Shown: positions 32,639 to 41,874, numbered from the stretch's first letter. The stretch: 64,000 nt of DNA from Amycolatopsis azurea DSM 43854 (GCF_001995215.1 NZ_MUXN01000024.1:342047-406046); one strand, 5' to 3'. Translations and numbers: made by a program. Notes: generated from the letters alone by a model not told the origin.

Positions 32639-33883
32639 ATGACCACCCCCGATCTCACCGGCTCCACGCTGACCGATCGCACCCCGGCGCCCGGCGCCGC
32701 CACGTGGACCTTCCGGACCCTGCTCATCCTGCTCGTCCTCGACCTGACCTACCTCGTCAACGCGATGGACCGGCAGGTGTTCGCCATCCTGCTGCCCGAT
32801 ATCAAGCAGGCCTACGGGCTCACCGGCAACCAGGCCGGGACGCTGTCGACGATCTTCACCCTCGGCATGGGCCTGGCCGGTATCCCAGCCGGTTATCTGG
32901 CCGACCGGATCGGCCGGAAACGGATCATCATCGGGAGTCTTCTGCTGTTCTCGATCACCTGCGCGCTCCAGGCGACGGCGGCCGGGATCGTCGACCTGAC
33001 CCTGTGGCGGATCCTGTCCGGTGTCGGCGAAGGAGCCCAGAACGCGGCGCTGTACGCCGCTGTCGGCGCGTACTTCCACCGCAACCGCGCGGTGGCGATC
33101 GGGTCGATCAACGCCGCGTTCGGGCTCGGCGCGTTCGCCGGCCCGCTCCTGGGCGGCGCGCTCCTGACTTCGACGGGCAGTTGGCGTGTCCCGCTGTACG
33201 TGTTCGGCGCGATCGGCCTCGTGATCCTGGTCGTCGTCCTGTTCGCGGTGCCGCGGTCGGTGACGGAGATCGGCCGTCACGGGGAACCGCGCACCACGTC
33301 GGCACCGGGCGGTGCTGTCCGCTTCTTCAACCGGCGCGTCATCTGCTGCACCATCGCCACCGTCGCCGCAGGCTTCACCATCTACGGCTACCTCGGGCTG
33401 TATCCCACATATCTCCGCGAGACGCACGGCTTCGCCTCCGACCAGGTCGCGCTCGCCGCCGGCATGTTCGGGCTCGGCGCGCTCACGGCGGTCTTCTGCG
33501 GCTTCTTCGCCGACCGGTTCGACCAGCGGCTGGTCAACGTGGCCGGATTCGCCGCGATCGCCGGATGCGGGGCCGGGATCTTCGTCTTCGGCACGACCTA
33601 TCCCGCGCAGCTCGTGTTCTCGCTGTTGCTGGGGGTCGCCTTCACCGGGGTCGTCTACACCAACACCAGCGCGCTCATCCAGCGTTCGGTGCCCAGCGCG
33701 AAGGTCGGCCGGGCGACGGGCCTGTTCGTCGCGGCCATGTACATCCCGGCGAGTTTCTCCGGCTATTTCTTCGCGGCCACCAAATCCGGCTTCGGCTGGC
33801 AAACCGCCGGGGTCATCCAGTTGTGCGCCATCCCGGTCGTCGGCCTCGTCGCCATGGCCGCGATGGGCAAGGCGCGCGACTGA
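32639..33883 (+). CDS. Major facilitator superfamily transporter, 414 aa
   Basis: Twelve predicted helices. The first helix has NAMDRQVFAILLPDIKQAYGL, and the loop 2-3 motif A is GYLADRIGRKR. GLYPTYLRETHGF follows mid-protein. The pattern fits the ACS/phthalate-type or spinster-like sugar-acid/metabolite branch. It probably imports the substrate of the surrounding catabolic genes. The ATG is 36 bp after pxpC, and the CocE-like gene follows after 28 bp. Confidence 0.88.
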   Translation: MTTPDLTGSTLTDRTPAPGAATWTFRTLLILLVLDLTYLVNAMDRQVFAILLPDIKQAYGLTGNQAGTLSTIFTLGMGLAGIPAGYLADRIGRKRIIIGSLLLFSITCALQATAAGIVDLTLWRILSGVGEGAQNAALYAAVGAYFHRNRAVAIGSINAAFGLGAFAGPLLGGALLTSTGSWRVPLYVFGAIGLVILVVVLFAVPRSVTEIGRHGEPRTTSAPGGAVRFFNRRVICCTIATVAAGFTIYGYLGLYPTYLRETHGFASDQVALAAGMFGLGALTAVFCGFFADRFDQRLVNVAGFAAIAGCGAGIFVFGTTYPAQLVFSLLLGVAFTGVVYTNTSALIQRSVPSAKVGRATGLFVAAMYIPASFSGYFFAATKSGFGWQTAGVIQLCAIPVVGLVAMAAMGKARD

Positions 33884-33911
33884 CCACAAAGGACGGAAAG
33901 GAAAGGAAGCC

Positions 33912-35657
33912 ATGACACAGCACTACGAGCCCTACAGTGAAGTGCGCGACGGCATGCGGGTCGACTGGGATGTGCGGATCACGATGAGCGACGGGGTGAC
34001 GCTCGCCGTGGACATCTTCCGGCCCGACGACGACGAGCCGCATCCGGTGCTGCTGGCGGCCAGCCCGTACGGCAAGGGACTCGCGTTCGCGGAGGGGTTC
34101 GCGTCCGCGTTCTCCGCTCTCGTGCGGGAGCATCCCGAAGTGGCGGAGAAGTCGACCAGCGCGTACCAGGTCTGGGAATACCCGGATCCGGAACGGTGGG
34201 TCCCGGAAGGCTACGCATGCGTGCGGATCGACGTGCGCGGTACGGGCGGCAGCGAGGGTGAGATCGACTTCTTCTCCCCGCGCGAGACACAAGACCTCTA
34301 CGAAGCGATCGAATGGGCGGGCGTCCAGCCGTGGAGCAACGGCAACGTCGGCATGCTCGGTATCTCGTACCTCGCGACCAACCAGTGGCAGGCCGCCGCG
34401 CTGTCCCCGCCGCACCTCAAGGCCATCTGCCCGTGGGAAGGGGCGTCCGACTTCTTCCGCGAGTACACCCACCACGGCGGGATCCCGTCGGAGTTCATGC
34501 CCGGCTGGGCGCCGCACCAGGTGCTGCGCATCCAGCACGGCCGCGCGGACGCGCCGCTCAACCCGAACACCGGCCGCAAGGTGTCGGGCAAACCGGTGCG
34601 CACGGAGGAGGAACTGCGGGCGGCCGCGATCCGGATCTCCGAGGTACTGCTCGCCCGGCCCGTCATCGACGACTACTACCGAGACCGCACCGCGGTACTG
34701 GAGAAGATCACCGTGCCCGTGCTGACCGCCGCCAACTGGGGCGGAATGGGCCTGCACTCGCGCGGGAACTTCGAGGGCTACCACCGTGTTTCGTCCGAGC
34801 AGAAGTGGCTGGAGGTGCACGGGCTCGAACACTGGACGGAGTTCTACACCGACTACGGCCTCGATGTGCAGCGGCGCTTCTTCGACCACTTCCTCAAAGG
34901 CGAGGCCAACGGGTGGGAGCGCCGGCCGCCGGTTCAGCTGCAGGTGCGCACGCCCGATGACTTCTTCCCGCGACACGAGCAGGAATGGCCGCTCGCGCGC
35001 ACGGAATGGACCGAACTGCACCTCGACCTCGACGCCGGTACCTTGACCGACCGCGCTCCGGCCGGCGCGCAGCACTCGGAGTTCGTCGCAAGGTCGGAAG
35101 GACTCATGTTCACCTTGCCGTCCGCCGACCAGAAGGTGGAGTACACCGGCCCCGCGGCGCTCAAACTGTTCGTCTCGTCCACGACCGAGGACGCCGACCT
35201 GTTCGTCACGGTGCACCTGTTCGACCCCGAGGGCACCGAGGTGCTTTTCCCGACCGCCTTCGAGCCCCACGGTCCTGTCGGTCAGGGCTGGCTGCGCGTC
35301 TCGCACCGCGAGCTCGACCCGGATCTGTCGCGACCGTACCGGCCATGGCAGCGGCACACCGAGATCTCCCCGCTGGTCCAGGGACAGGTGTACGAGGTGG
35401 ACGTCGAGATCTGGCCGCTGTCGATCGTCGTCCCGGCCGGCTACACCCTCGGGGTGTCCGTGCGCGGCCAGGACTACGAACACCATCTGCCCGGGCCGCA
35501 CGAGATCGTCTACGGCCGTGAAATACGCGGTAGCGGCGCCTACTGGCACGAGCTCCCCGGCGACCGAGACCGGCCGGCCTTCCACGGCCGGACCACCCTG
35601 CACAGCAACGAGAAGCACCGGCCGTACCTACTCCTGCCCCGGATCCCGAGCGCCTGA
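33912..35657 (+). CDS. CocE/NonD family hydrolase (X-Pro dipeptidyl-peptidase-like), 581 aa
   Basis: The S15-type alpha/beta hydrolase core has DIFRP...PVLLAASPYGKG, RIDVRGTGGSEGE, and nucleophile Ser in GNVGMLGISYLATNQ. His lies in VHGLEHWTEFY. The C-terminal jelly-roll region (SEFVARSEGLMFTLP... onward) is the usual PepX_C domain. There is no signal peptide. Members cleave esters, amides or Xaa-Pro peptides. Here it may release the amino-acid-like substrate of the operon. GGAAAGGAAGCC precedes the ATG. Confidence 0.87.
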   Translation: MTQHYEPYSEVRDGMRVDWDVRITMSDGVTLAVDIFRPDDDEPHPVLLAASPYGKGLAFAEGFASAFSALVREHPEVAEKSTSAYQVWEYPDPERWVPEGYACVRIDVRGTGGSEGEIDFFSPRETQDLYEAIEWAGVQPWSNGNVGMLGISYLATNQWQAAALSPPHLKAICPWEGASDFFREYTHHGGIPSEFMPGWAPHQVLRIQHGRADAPLNPNTGRKVSGKPVRTEEELRAAAIRISEVLLARPVIDDYYRDRTAVLEKITVPVLTAANWGGMGLHSRGNFEGYHRVSSEQKWLEVHGLEHWTEFYTDYGLDVQRRFFDHFLKGEANGWERRPPVQLQVRTPDDFFPRHEQEWPLARTEWTELHLDLDAGTLTDRAPAGAQHSEFVARSEGLMFTLPSADQKVEYTGPAALKLFVSSTTEDADLFVTVHLFDPEGTEVLFPTAFEPHGPVGQGWLRVSHRELDPDLSRPYRPWQRHTEISPLVQGQVYEVDVEIWPLSIVVPAGYTLGVSVRGQDYEHHLPGPHEIVYGREIRGSGAYWHELPGDRDRPAFHGRTTLHSNEKHRPYLLLPRIPSA

Positions 35658-35982
35658 GTACCACCCCAGCCGGACGCGGAACCGGCACCTCGCGTGACGG
35701 CACCTGGTCCAAGACCATGCGGCCGACGACGTCGAGGACGGTTCCGGCGGGTGAGAGCGCTCATGCGTTGGATGCCATCGCAGATCCGCCGCGCACACGT
35801 TCGGCGCGGCGGATCGGCGATACGGTTGCCGGCCGAGGCGCGCAGGGCTCATCGGGCCAGCCATTGGCCAACGCCTCCACCGCGACTTGACGAACGTCCT
35901 CGGCCCCGTGTCCCGCGTGGCGACGGGGCCGCTTCGTTCACGCTCTGTCCCTCATCGCGGACTTGATCGCTAGAGTGCGCCC
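35658..35982. other. 325-bp intergenic region with two hairpins
   Basis: No gene is seen. A perfect 12-bp stem (35783-35794 with 35804-35815, GATCCGCCGCGC and complement) is a probable terminator for the catabolic operon. A second stem, GGCCCCGT (35902-35909) with ACGGGGCC (35933-35940), follows. TAGAGT, 6 nt before the GTG at 35983, could be the -10 box of a leaderless transcript. Confidence 0.55.
35783..35815. terminator. Hairpin with 12-bp perfect stem downstream of the CocE-like gene
   Basis: GATCCGCCGCGC and its exact complement enclose a 9-nt loop, 125 bp after the last stop of the catabolic operon. It is GC-rich, without a U-tract. Confidence 0.6.
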
Positions 35983-36885
35983 GTGGTCGTGCTGGAGATT
36001 TCCGATCTGGTGGTGAGGTGGGACGCGCGGACCGGCGAGCGCGTCCCCGTCCGCAGGGCGGAGGTGGTCTCCCGGCTGCGTGCGGCCGGGAACCGGCGGG
36101 CCGCCCAGATCGTGCAGCGGATGCCGACGACCGGCGAGTTCCTGGATCCCGTCGCAGTGGACCGGCTGCTGGTCCGGGTACACACCGAACTGCAACGACT
36201 CAACGAAGAACTGCACATGGCGCAGCGGTTCGCCGAGTTGCTGGTGCCGCTGCTCACCGTGCTCCGGGCAAACGGCAACCGCCTGCGGGTGGTGGACATC
36301 GGATGTGGCTTGGGGTTCCTGGTGCGGAGCCTGGCCGCCTCCGGTGTGCTGGGAGAGGATGTCGAACTGGTGGGCGTGGACTTCAACCACGCGTTGACAG
36401 CCGAGGCGACCAGGCTGGCCGAGGACGAGCGACTCCCGTGCACGTTCGTCCGCGCGGACGCGTTCGAGCTGACCGAGGACGCCACCGTCTACCTGTCGAG
36501 CGGGGTGCTGCACCACTTCGCGGCGGATGAACTGCCAGGCTTCTTCCGCGCGCAGGACCGCGCCGGCACGCTGGCGTTCATCCACTACGACATCGCCGCG
36601 ACCCGACTGGCCCCGCTGGGCGCCTGGCTGTTTCACCGAGCCAGGATGCGTGAGCCGCTCGGCCGTCACGACGGCGTCGCGTCCGCGCGCCGCGCCCACG
36701 ACGACGCGGTGCTGTCGTCCGCTGCCGAGGCGGCTGCCGGGATGGAGGCGTTCCTGTTCGAACCGTTCATCCACACCAACCCGTTCTGCGCGGCGATGAG
36801 ACCGGTCATCGGCCTCCGCTCGGCGTTGGTCGGCGACTTCCGCCGCGCTCTGGGACGCCGGGCGCGAGGGCTGGTCGCCTGCTGA
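35983..36885 (+). CDS. Class I SAM-dependent methyltransferase, 300 aa
   Basis: Motif I is LRVVDIGCGLGFLVRSLAA (about residues 101-119). VELVGVDFNHALTAEA is motif II, and an Asp-containing CTFVRADAFEL is motif III. TVYLSSGVLHHFAADEL follows. The N-terminal 90 residues are helical. Substrate unknown. The GTG start has a TAGAGT box 6 nt upstream and no ribosome site, so it is probably leaderless. The stop codon shares its A with the next ATG (TGATG). Confidence 0.8.
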   Translation: MVVLEISDLVVRWDARTGERVPVRRAEVVSRLRAAGNRRAAQIVQRMPTTGEFLDPVAVDRLLVRVHTELQRLNEELHMAQRFAELLVPLLTVLRANGNRLRVVDIGCGLGFLVRSLAASGVLGEDVELVGVDFNHALTAEATRLAEDERLPCTFVRADAFELTEDATVYLSSGVLHHFAADELPGFFRAQDRAGTLAFIHYDIAATRLAPLGAWLFHRARMREPLGRHDGVASARRAHDDAVLSSAAEAAAGMEAFLFEPFIHTNPFCAAMRPVIGLRSALVGDFRRALGRRARGLVAC

Positions 36886-37403
36886 TGGCCACGATCGTTC
36901 CGGTCGTGCTGGGCCTGCTCGCACTCGTCGACGCAGGGTTCGCGGGTTTCCGGGCGGCGACCGGCCTCAACGCCCGGATCCGCAAGCGTCCCTACTTCAT
37001 GCTGGCGGCATGCCGGGGACTTGCGAGTGGGGCGATCTGGCTCGGACTCGTCGCACTGCTCGTCGTCGTGACCCTGACCTGCTCGGTGGACCCGGTCGCT
37101 CGTTACGACGCCCTGGTCGACGCGGGCATGCGGATGGTCCAGGTGCTGGTGCCGTTCGCGGCGCTCGTGGTGGCATCGCTGCTGGCGTACTGCCTGTTGC
37201 CGATGCGGGAGAGCACTTTCGTGATCCTGGTCGGTCTCGGGCCGTTCACCCTGATGCGGCCCGTGGTCACGCTCGGCGCCACGGTGTGGTCGGTGGCGGG
37301 ATCGACGGACTGGCTCGCCTGGGTGGTCGCGATCGCAGCCTCGGCCGGCGTGCTGGCCGTCGAGCCGGTCGTCCACCGCCGCTGGTACCGGGCTCCGGTG
37401 TGA
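36885..37403 (+). CDS. Four-helix membrane protein, unknown function, 172 aa
   Basis: Four hydrophobic helices (about 3-20, 45-67, 85-110, 135-160), with Arg-rich short loops (FRAATGLNARIRKRPYF) and a CSVDP segment. No family is recognised. It is translationally coupled to the methyltransferase (TGATG), suggesting that enzyme acts on or near the membrane. Confidence 0.7.
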   Translation: MATIVPVVLGLLALVDAGFAGFRAATGLNARIRKRPYFMLAACRGLASGAIWLGLVALLVVVTLTCSVDPVARYDALVDAGMRMVQVLVPFAALVVASLLAYCLLPMRESTFVILVGLGPFTLMRPVVTLGATVWSVAGSTDWLAWVVAIAASAGVLAVEPVVHRRWYRAPV

Positions 37404-37537
37404 CAAGCCGCCCGGTCATCGTGGCATCCCTGTTGCTGCCGTTGTTCGCAGCAGCGGTCAGGACGACTGTCAAGCGCAGGGCCGCCCTGCGTCCACTCTG
37501 CCGGGACCCGTCGTCGTGCATGTATGTCAGGTTCGGT

Positions 37538-38194
37538 TCAGTCCCCCGACCGGCCGGTGTCGTACGCCCACATCGCGATCTCGACCCTGTTTCGGGCGCC
37601 GATTTTGGTCAGCAGGCTGGCGACGTGGGTCTTGGCGGTCGTCAAGCCGATGTATAACTCGGCGGCGATCTCTGCGTTCGTGCGGCCGCGGGCGACCAGC
37701 GTCAGCACCTCCTCCTCGCGTTCGGTGAGCGGCTCGATCGGTTGGGTCCGTCGGCTCGACGGTTCCCTGGCGGCGAGCGTGGCCAGCAGCCGCCGGGTGA
37801 TGTTCGGCGCGATCAGGGCATCGCCGACGGCGGCGGCATGGACGGCCTGGACGAGCAGCTCCGTCCCGGCGTCCTTGAGCAGAAAGCCTCGGGCGCCGGC
37901 CCGGAGCGCGCCATGGACGTACTCGTCGAGGTCGAATGTCGTGATCACGACTACCGCGATCGGGTCCGGGACGCCCCGCCCTGCGAGGAGCTTGGTCACC
38001 TCGATGCCGTCGAGCCCGGGCATCTGGATGTCGACCAGGCACACGTCGGGGCGGAGCCGATGCGCCAGCTCGACGGCGACGTGGCCGTCGGCGGCCTGGC
38101 CGACGACCTCGATGCCGGGCTGCGCGTCAAGGATCATCGACAGGCCGGTGCGCACCAGATCTTGGTCGTCGGCCACCAGCACGCGCACCGTCAT
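37538..38194 (-). CDS. LuxR-type (NarL) response regulator, 218 aa
   Basis: The receiver domain has Asp9/Asp10, phospho-acceptor Asp55 (VCLVDIQMPGLDG) and VVVITTFDLDEYVHGALRAGARGFLLKD. The LuxR HTH at about 150-205 is LTEREEEVLTLVARGRTNAEIAAELYIG..KTHVASLLTKI. The ATG overlaps the upstream histidine kinase stop by 4 bp. It closely resembles the response regulator at 13244 in design but differs in linker and HTH. Confidence 0.92.
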   Translation of the reverse strand: MTVRVLVADDQDLVRTGLSMILDAQPGIEVVGQAADGHVAVELAHRLRPDVCLVDIQMPGLDGIEVTKLLAGRGVPDPIAVVVITTFDLDEYVHGALRAGARGFLLKDAGTELLVQAVHAAAVGDALIAPNITRRLLATLAAREPSSRRTQPIEPLTEREEEVLTLVARGRTNAEIAAELYIGLTTAKTHVASLLTKIGARNRVEIAMWAYDTGRSGD

Positions 38195-39333
38195 CGGCGT
38201 ACCTTAGTCGGCAGTTCGGCGTCGACCGTCCACCCGCCCTCGGGCGCCGGCCCGGCACGCAGCGTGCCGCCGAGCAGCTGCACACGCTCGGTCATCCCCA
38301 GCAGCCCGAAGCCGTGGTTCACCGACCGTGCCGGGTCGGTCTGCCCGTCGTCGGTCACGCGTAGTCGCAGCGTTCCCGCGCCATCCACGACCCGGATCTC
38401 CACACGCGAGGCGTTGCGGGCGTGCCGCAGGGCGTTGGTCAGCGCCTCCTGCGCCAGCCGGTAGACCGCCGCGTCGATCTGGGGCGGAAGTTCGTCCAGG
38501 TCATCAGGCAACTCCACGTCGACGACCGGGACCGGGGCGCGTCTGGCGAGGGACATCAGGTCGGCAACGCCGGGCTGGGGGGCGTACCCCGCCGGCGCTC
38601 CGTCGCGCAGCACACCGACCATCGCCCGCATCTCCGCGAGCGTCCGCGACGCTTCCCCTTCGATCGCCGCCAGCACCTCGAGTGCCGCCTCAGGTCGCTG
38701 GCCGGCCATCGCCCGGCCCGCCTGCGCCTGCACTGCGATCGCCGAGACGTGGTGGGCGACGATGTCGTGCAACTCGCGCGCGAGACCGACCCGCTCCTGG
38801 CCGCGGATTCGATCCGACTCCCGGCGCCGGCTCTCGGCGCGGTAGCGGAACGCCGCTCCACCCGCTGCCGCCGCAGCGAGGATGGCGAACCCGCCGAAGA
38901 TCTCGGTCGGCCCGATGTGGTCGGGGACCATACCGATTCCCGCGGCGACCGCCACCACCGTCAGCCCGATCACGATCTCGCGTCCTGAGCCCCAGCGGAC
39001 CAGCGCGTAGACGAGCACCAGGACGTAGATCATCGTGTCGAGGCCCACGCTCGGGGCCCCGCCCAGCAGGCTCAACAGTCCCAACACCATCGCGGTACCG
39101 AAGGCCACCACGACACAGACCAACGGGTGGGTACGCCGCCACAGCAGCACCGGCGCGAGTCCGACCGCCACGATCGTCGCGAACGGCCGCCAGGCGACGT
39201 CGTCCCGGAGGACTCCCTCGAGCAGCGCCGTCACCATCAACGCCCCGACCAGTACCCAGTCGCGCGGCACCCGTTCGGAAGCGTCCGTGGCGCGCGGCTC
39301 GGCCCACAGCGAGCGCAGGGCGTTGGTGGTCAC
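38191..39333 (-). CDS. Membrane sensor histidine kinase, HisKA_3 type, 380 aa
   Basis: Four to six helices at about 25-165, then the His box VGLARELHDIVAHHVSAIAVQAQAGRAM. The HATPase domain has QEALTNALRHARNASRVEI and GFGLLGMTERVQLLGG. No large sensor domain is present. It pairs with the overlapping regulator. The divergent DUF6326 membrane protein gene at 39496 is a likely target of the pair. Confidence 0.92.
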   Translation of the reverse strand: MTTNALRSLWAEPRATDASERVPRDWVLVGALMVTALLEGVLRDDVAWRPFATIVAVGLAPVLLWRRTHPLVCVVVAFGTAMVLGLLSLLGGAPSVGLDTMIYVLVLVYALVRWGSGREIVIGLTVVAVAAGIGMVPDHIGPTEIFGGFAILAAAAAGGAAFRYRAESRRRESDRIRGQERVGLARELHDIVAHHVSAIAVQAQAGRAMAGQRPEAALEVLAAIEGEASRTLAEMRAMVGVLRDGAPAGYAPQPGVADLMSLARRAPVPVVDVELPDDLDELPPQIDAAVYRLAQEALTNALRHARNASRVEIRVVDGAGTLRLRVTDDGQTDPARSVNHGFGLLGMTERVQLLGGTLRAGPAPEGGWTVDAELPTKVRR

Positions 39334-39495
39334 GCACCCAGCCTAGGGACCGGCGAGGTGTCGGGGACCGACCGAAAGAACGAGACGCCGCTCCTCCCCG
39401 CGGCCGGGGCGGGTCCGGCCTCGACGACGATGTGCCCGCCGCCGGGCTCGGCGATCGTTGGCCCACCGGTCCTCACCACGACAACGGAGCCCACG

Positions 39496-39978
39496 ATGAG
39501 AACACGTCAACCCACCACGACCGCACTGGACGAGCAGCGGATCCCGGTGAGAGCCAAGCTCGCCGCGGCCTGGACGAGCCTCGTGCTCCTGTACGCCTAC
39601 GTGGACATTCTCGCCTTCTTCAAACCCGGCGTCATCAAAGACATCGAGGCGGGCGTCGTCTTCGAGTTCGACATCAGCCAGCCGTTGTATGTCCTCTTCC
39701 TCACGCTCATGGCGATCCCGATCCTCATGGTCGTGCTGTCGATGACCCTGCCCGCCCGGGCGAACCGCACCACGAACCTCATCGTGGCCTCGGTACAGGT
39801 CCCCTTCGCGACGTTCAACGTGGCGGGCGAGTCCTGGACGTACTTCTACGGCCTCGGCGTCGCACTGGAATTGATCGTTCTCGCCCTCATCCTGCGGTAC
39901 GCCTGGACCTGGCCCCGCACCGCACCGTCGGCGACCACGGCCATCAGCCCGGGCCGTGAAACCGTTCACACCCAGTAG
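39496..39978 (+). CDS. DUF6326-like membrane protein, 160 aa
   Basis: The order IPVRAKLAAAWTSLVLLYAYVDILAFFKPGVIKDIEAGVVFEFDIS followed by three more helices is the pattern of the family I recall as DUF6326. These are four-helix membrane proteins of unknown function. The ATG at 39496 gives MRTRQPTT with AGCCCACG just upstream, so the ribosome site is weak. It is divergent from the two-component system at 38191-39333. Confidence 0.75.
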   Translation: MRTRQPTTTALDEQRIPVRAKLAAAWTSLVLLYAYVDILAFFKPGVIKDIEAGVVFEFDISQPLYVLFLTLMAIPILMVVLSMTLPARANRTTNLIVASVQVPFATFNVAGESWTYFYGLGVALELIVLALILRYAWTWPRTAPSATTAISPGRETVHTQ

Positions 39979-40099
39979 CGAGCGCGAACCCAAGCCCAGC
40001 CCCCATCCAGTTCCGAGTCATTCGACTCGGTGCTGCGGTGGGCCTGCTGGCGATCGGACACCAACTACCACCGGGACGTCGCGTAGGGCCATCATTCTC

Positions 40100-40228
40100 G
40101 TGATCGGCCTGATCGTCGGCATTGCCGTGCTGACCACCATCGGCGCCGTTCTCGCTGTCGCGGGTGTCGTTCTGGCGATCCTCGGCGGCACAGGTCGCAA
40201 GGTCGGCGGTCGCGCCCACTGGTTCTGA
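40100..40228 (+). CDS. Small DUF6131-like membrane protein (start uncertain)
   Basis: The C-terminal 45 residues of a frame open from 39956 (ILVIGLIVGIAVLTTIGAVLAVAGVVLAILGGTGRKVGGRAHWF) match the two-hairpin pattern of about 50-residue DUF6131 proteins. Those start MIILG and end GRxVGGRRHW. The first standard start inside the homologous part is GTG 40100. By homology translation should begin near 40091 (ATC ATT CTC), where no standard codon exists. ATG 39956 would add about 45 unlike residues. Confidence 0.5.
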   Translation: MIGLIVGIAVLTTIGAVLAVAGVVLAILGGTGRKVGGRAHWF

Positions 40229-40393
40229 TCCCTCCTCGTCCTGCGATGGTCCCGGTCCATCGGCCACGACGCACTGCACCACACGCACTGTCCGGTGGCG
40301 GCGGTCCGGCGTGACCGACGTCGACGACCTTGTTCCCGTTCGCGACCTGCGAAAATCGGGTTTGTGCCCGGTGAGCCACGGGTATCAGCGGTT

Positions 40394-41497
40394 GTGACCG
40401 ACGACGTACTCACTTTCGGGGTCGAGGAAGAGTTCTTCGTGGTGGACCGGGACGGCCGTCTGTCCCAAGCGGGAGACGCCGTCGTGGAGGCCGCGGACGA
40501 GAAGGAAGGCGAACTCCAGCAGGAGCTCACCCGGTCCCAGGCCGAATCCGCCACCGACATCTGCACGACCCACGACGAAGCAGAGCGTCAGCTGACGACG
40601 CTGCGGGCCGAACTGGCCAGGACCGCCGCCGGACGGGACTGCCGCCTGCTGCCCAGCGGGTGCGCACCGCTGGCGGAGACGGCTCTGCCGACCATCACGC
40701 CGAATCCGCGCTATGAGCGGATGTCCGAGCATTTCGGGGCGACCGCGCGGACGTCGCATACCTGCGGCTGTCACGTTCACATCGCCATCCCGGACCGGGA
40801 AACCGGGATCCGGGTCATCGACCACGTCCGGCCGTTCCTGCCCGCACTGCTGGTCGTGACTGCCAACTCCTCGATCTGCGACGGATACGACACCGGGTAC
40901 GCGAGCTGGCGCTATCAGCAGTGGAACCGCTGGCCTTCGGCCGGTTCGCCGCCGCGTTTCGACTCGCTGGACCACTACGAAAGCATCGTCGACGCCTGGC
41001 TCCGCGCGGGCGCCATCCTCGATCGCGCGATGGTCTATTGGGACGTAAGGCTTTCCGAGAAGCAACCGACCGTGGAGTTCCGGTTCGCCGACGTCGCGGC
41101 CACTCCCGGCGAAGCGGTTCTGCTCGCGATGCTGATCCGAGGCCTGGCCGGCACGATTCTCGCTTCGGAGAGGCACCCTACGGACCTGTCCAACGAGGTC
41201 TTGCGGGCGCAGATCTGGCGCGCGTCCCGCGAAGGGCTTTCCGGGCGCTGCCCGCATTTCCGGACCGGCGACCTCGCCCCGGCGAAGGACGTGCTCGACG
41301 ACGTCGTCACCTTCGCCGCCGATGCTCTCGAAGAGACCGGCGATCTGGAGTTCGTTCGCGACGGCTGCGCCCGGTTGATCACCGGAGGCACCGGAGCCGA
41401 CCGTCAACGGGCGCGGTTCGAAAAGCGGCGATGCGCGGAGGACGTCGTGGATCTGCTGGCCGGACGGCCGGTTTTCCAGGGATCTTCGTTCGGGTAG
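40394..41497 (+). CDS. Carboxylate-amine ligase, YbdK/glutamate-cysteine ligase type 2 family, 367 aa
   Basis: LTFGVEEEFFVVD is the GCS2 N-terminal motif. It is followed by QQELTRSQAESAT, HTCGCHVHIAIPD (metal/active-site block), and WDVRLSEKQPTVEFRFADVA. Such enzymes join a carboxylate, often glutamate, to an amine with weak gamma-glutamylcysteine activity in E. coli YbdK. The GTG at 40394 gives the usual start; GTG 40364 would add ten residues. Normal length. Confidence 0.88.
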   Translation: MTDDVLTFGVEEEFFVVDRDGRLSQAGDAVVEAADEKEGELQQELTRSQAESATDICTTHDEAERQLTTLRAELARTAAGRDCRLLPSGCAPLAETALPTITPNPRYERMSEHFGATARTSHTCGCHVHIAIPDRETGIRVIDHVRPFLPALLVVTANSSICDGYDTGYASWRYQQWNRWPSAGSPPRFDSLDHYESIVDAWLRAGAILDRAMVYWDVRLSEKQPTVEFRFADVAATPGEAVLLAMLIRGLAGTILASERHPTDLSNEVLRAQIWRASREGLSGRCPHFRTGDLAPAKDVLDDVVTFAADALEETGDLEFVRDGCARLITGGTGADRQRARFEKRRCAEDVVDLLAGRPVFQGSSFG

Positions 41498-41523
41498 CCC
41501 GCGGGCATGGACAGGAGGACACG

Positions 41524-41792
41524 ATGACCCAGCCCCTGAAGGCCCTCGCACTGGTCTGCTCGCTGAAACCGTCCCCCGCGCCGTCGAGCAGCGCGCTGAT
41601 CGCCCAAACGACACCGGTTTCACGGTGCCCACTCAGGGCGGGACCTACTGGAACGGCGAGGCGATGAAGGGCGGCGATTACAACGACCTCGGCGAGACAC
41701 CGGAAGCGGTCGAGTCGACCAACTCGACGTTGGCAGCCAACGCCGTCCACCTGGCGAACCTGCTGCGGAATGACCAGTACCCCGCCTCCTGA
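41524..41792 (+). pseudogene. Flavodoxin-like NADPH-dependent FMN reductase with a large internal deletion
   Basis: The start is intact, with AGGAGGACACG then ATG. It encodes MTQPLKALALVCSLKPSPAPSS..., the opening of a well-known actinobacterial reductase of about 200 residues. At about 41597 the sequence jumps to the family's C-terminal part in another frame. That part runs NDTGFTVPTQGGTYWNGEAM to LLRNDQYPAS, with stop TGA at 41790-41792. About 110 to 120 residues, the core of the flavin domain, are missing. The actual frame from the ATG ends at 41667. Confidence 0.8.
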
Positions 41793-41874
41793 TCGACCGG
41801 GACACAGGTGGTTGAACCGCGAATCGCGGGTACCCGGTAGGTGTCGGACTGACGACCACGGACAGGAGTTGTCC

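Noticed and set aside
33813..35618. 601-codon minus-strand frame opposite the CocE/NonD gene
   Set aside because: Antisense to a clear hydrolase, with a composition typical of the complementary frame. No recognisable motif.
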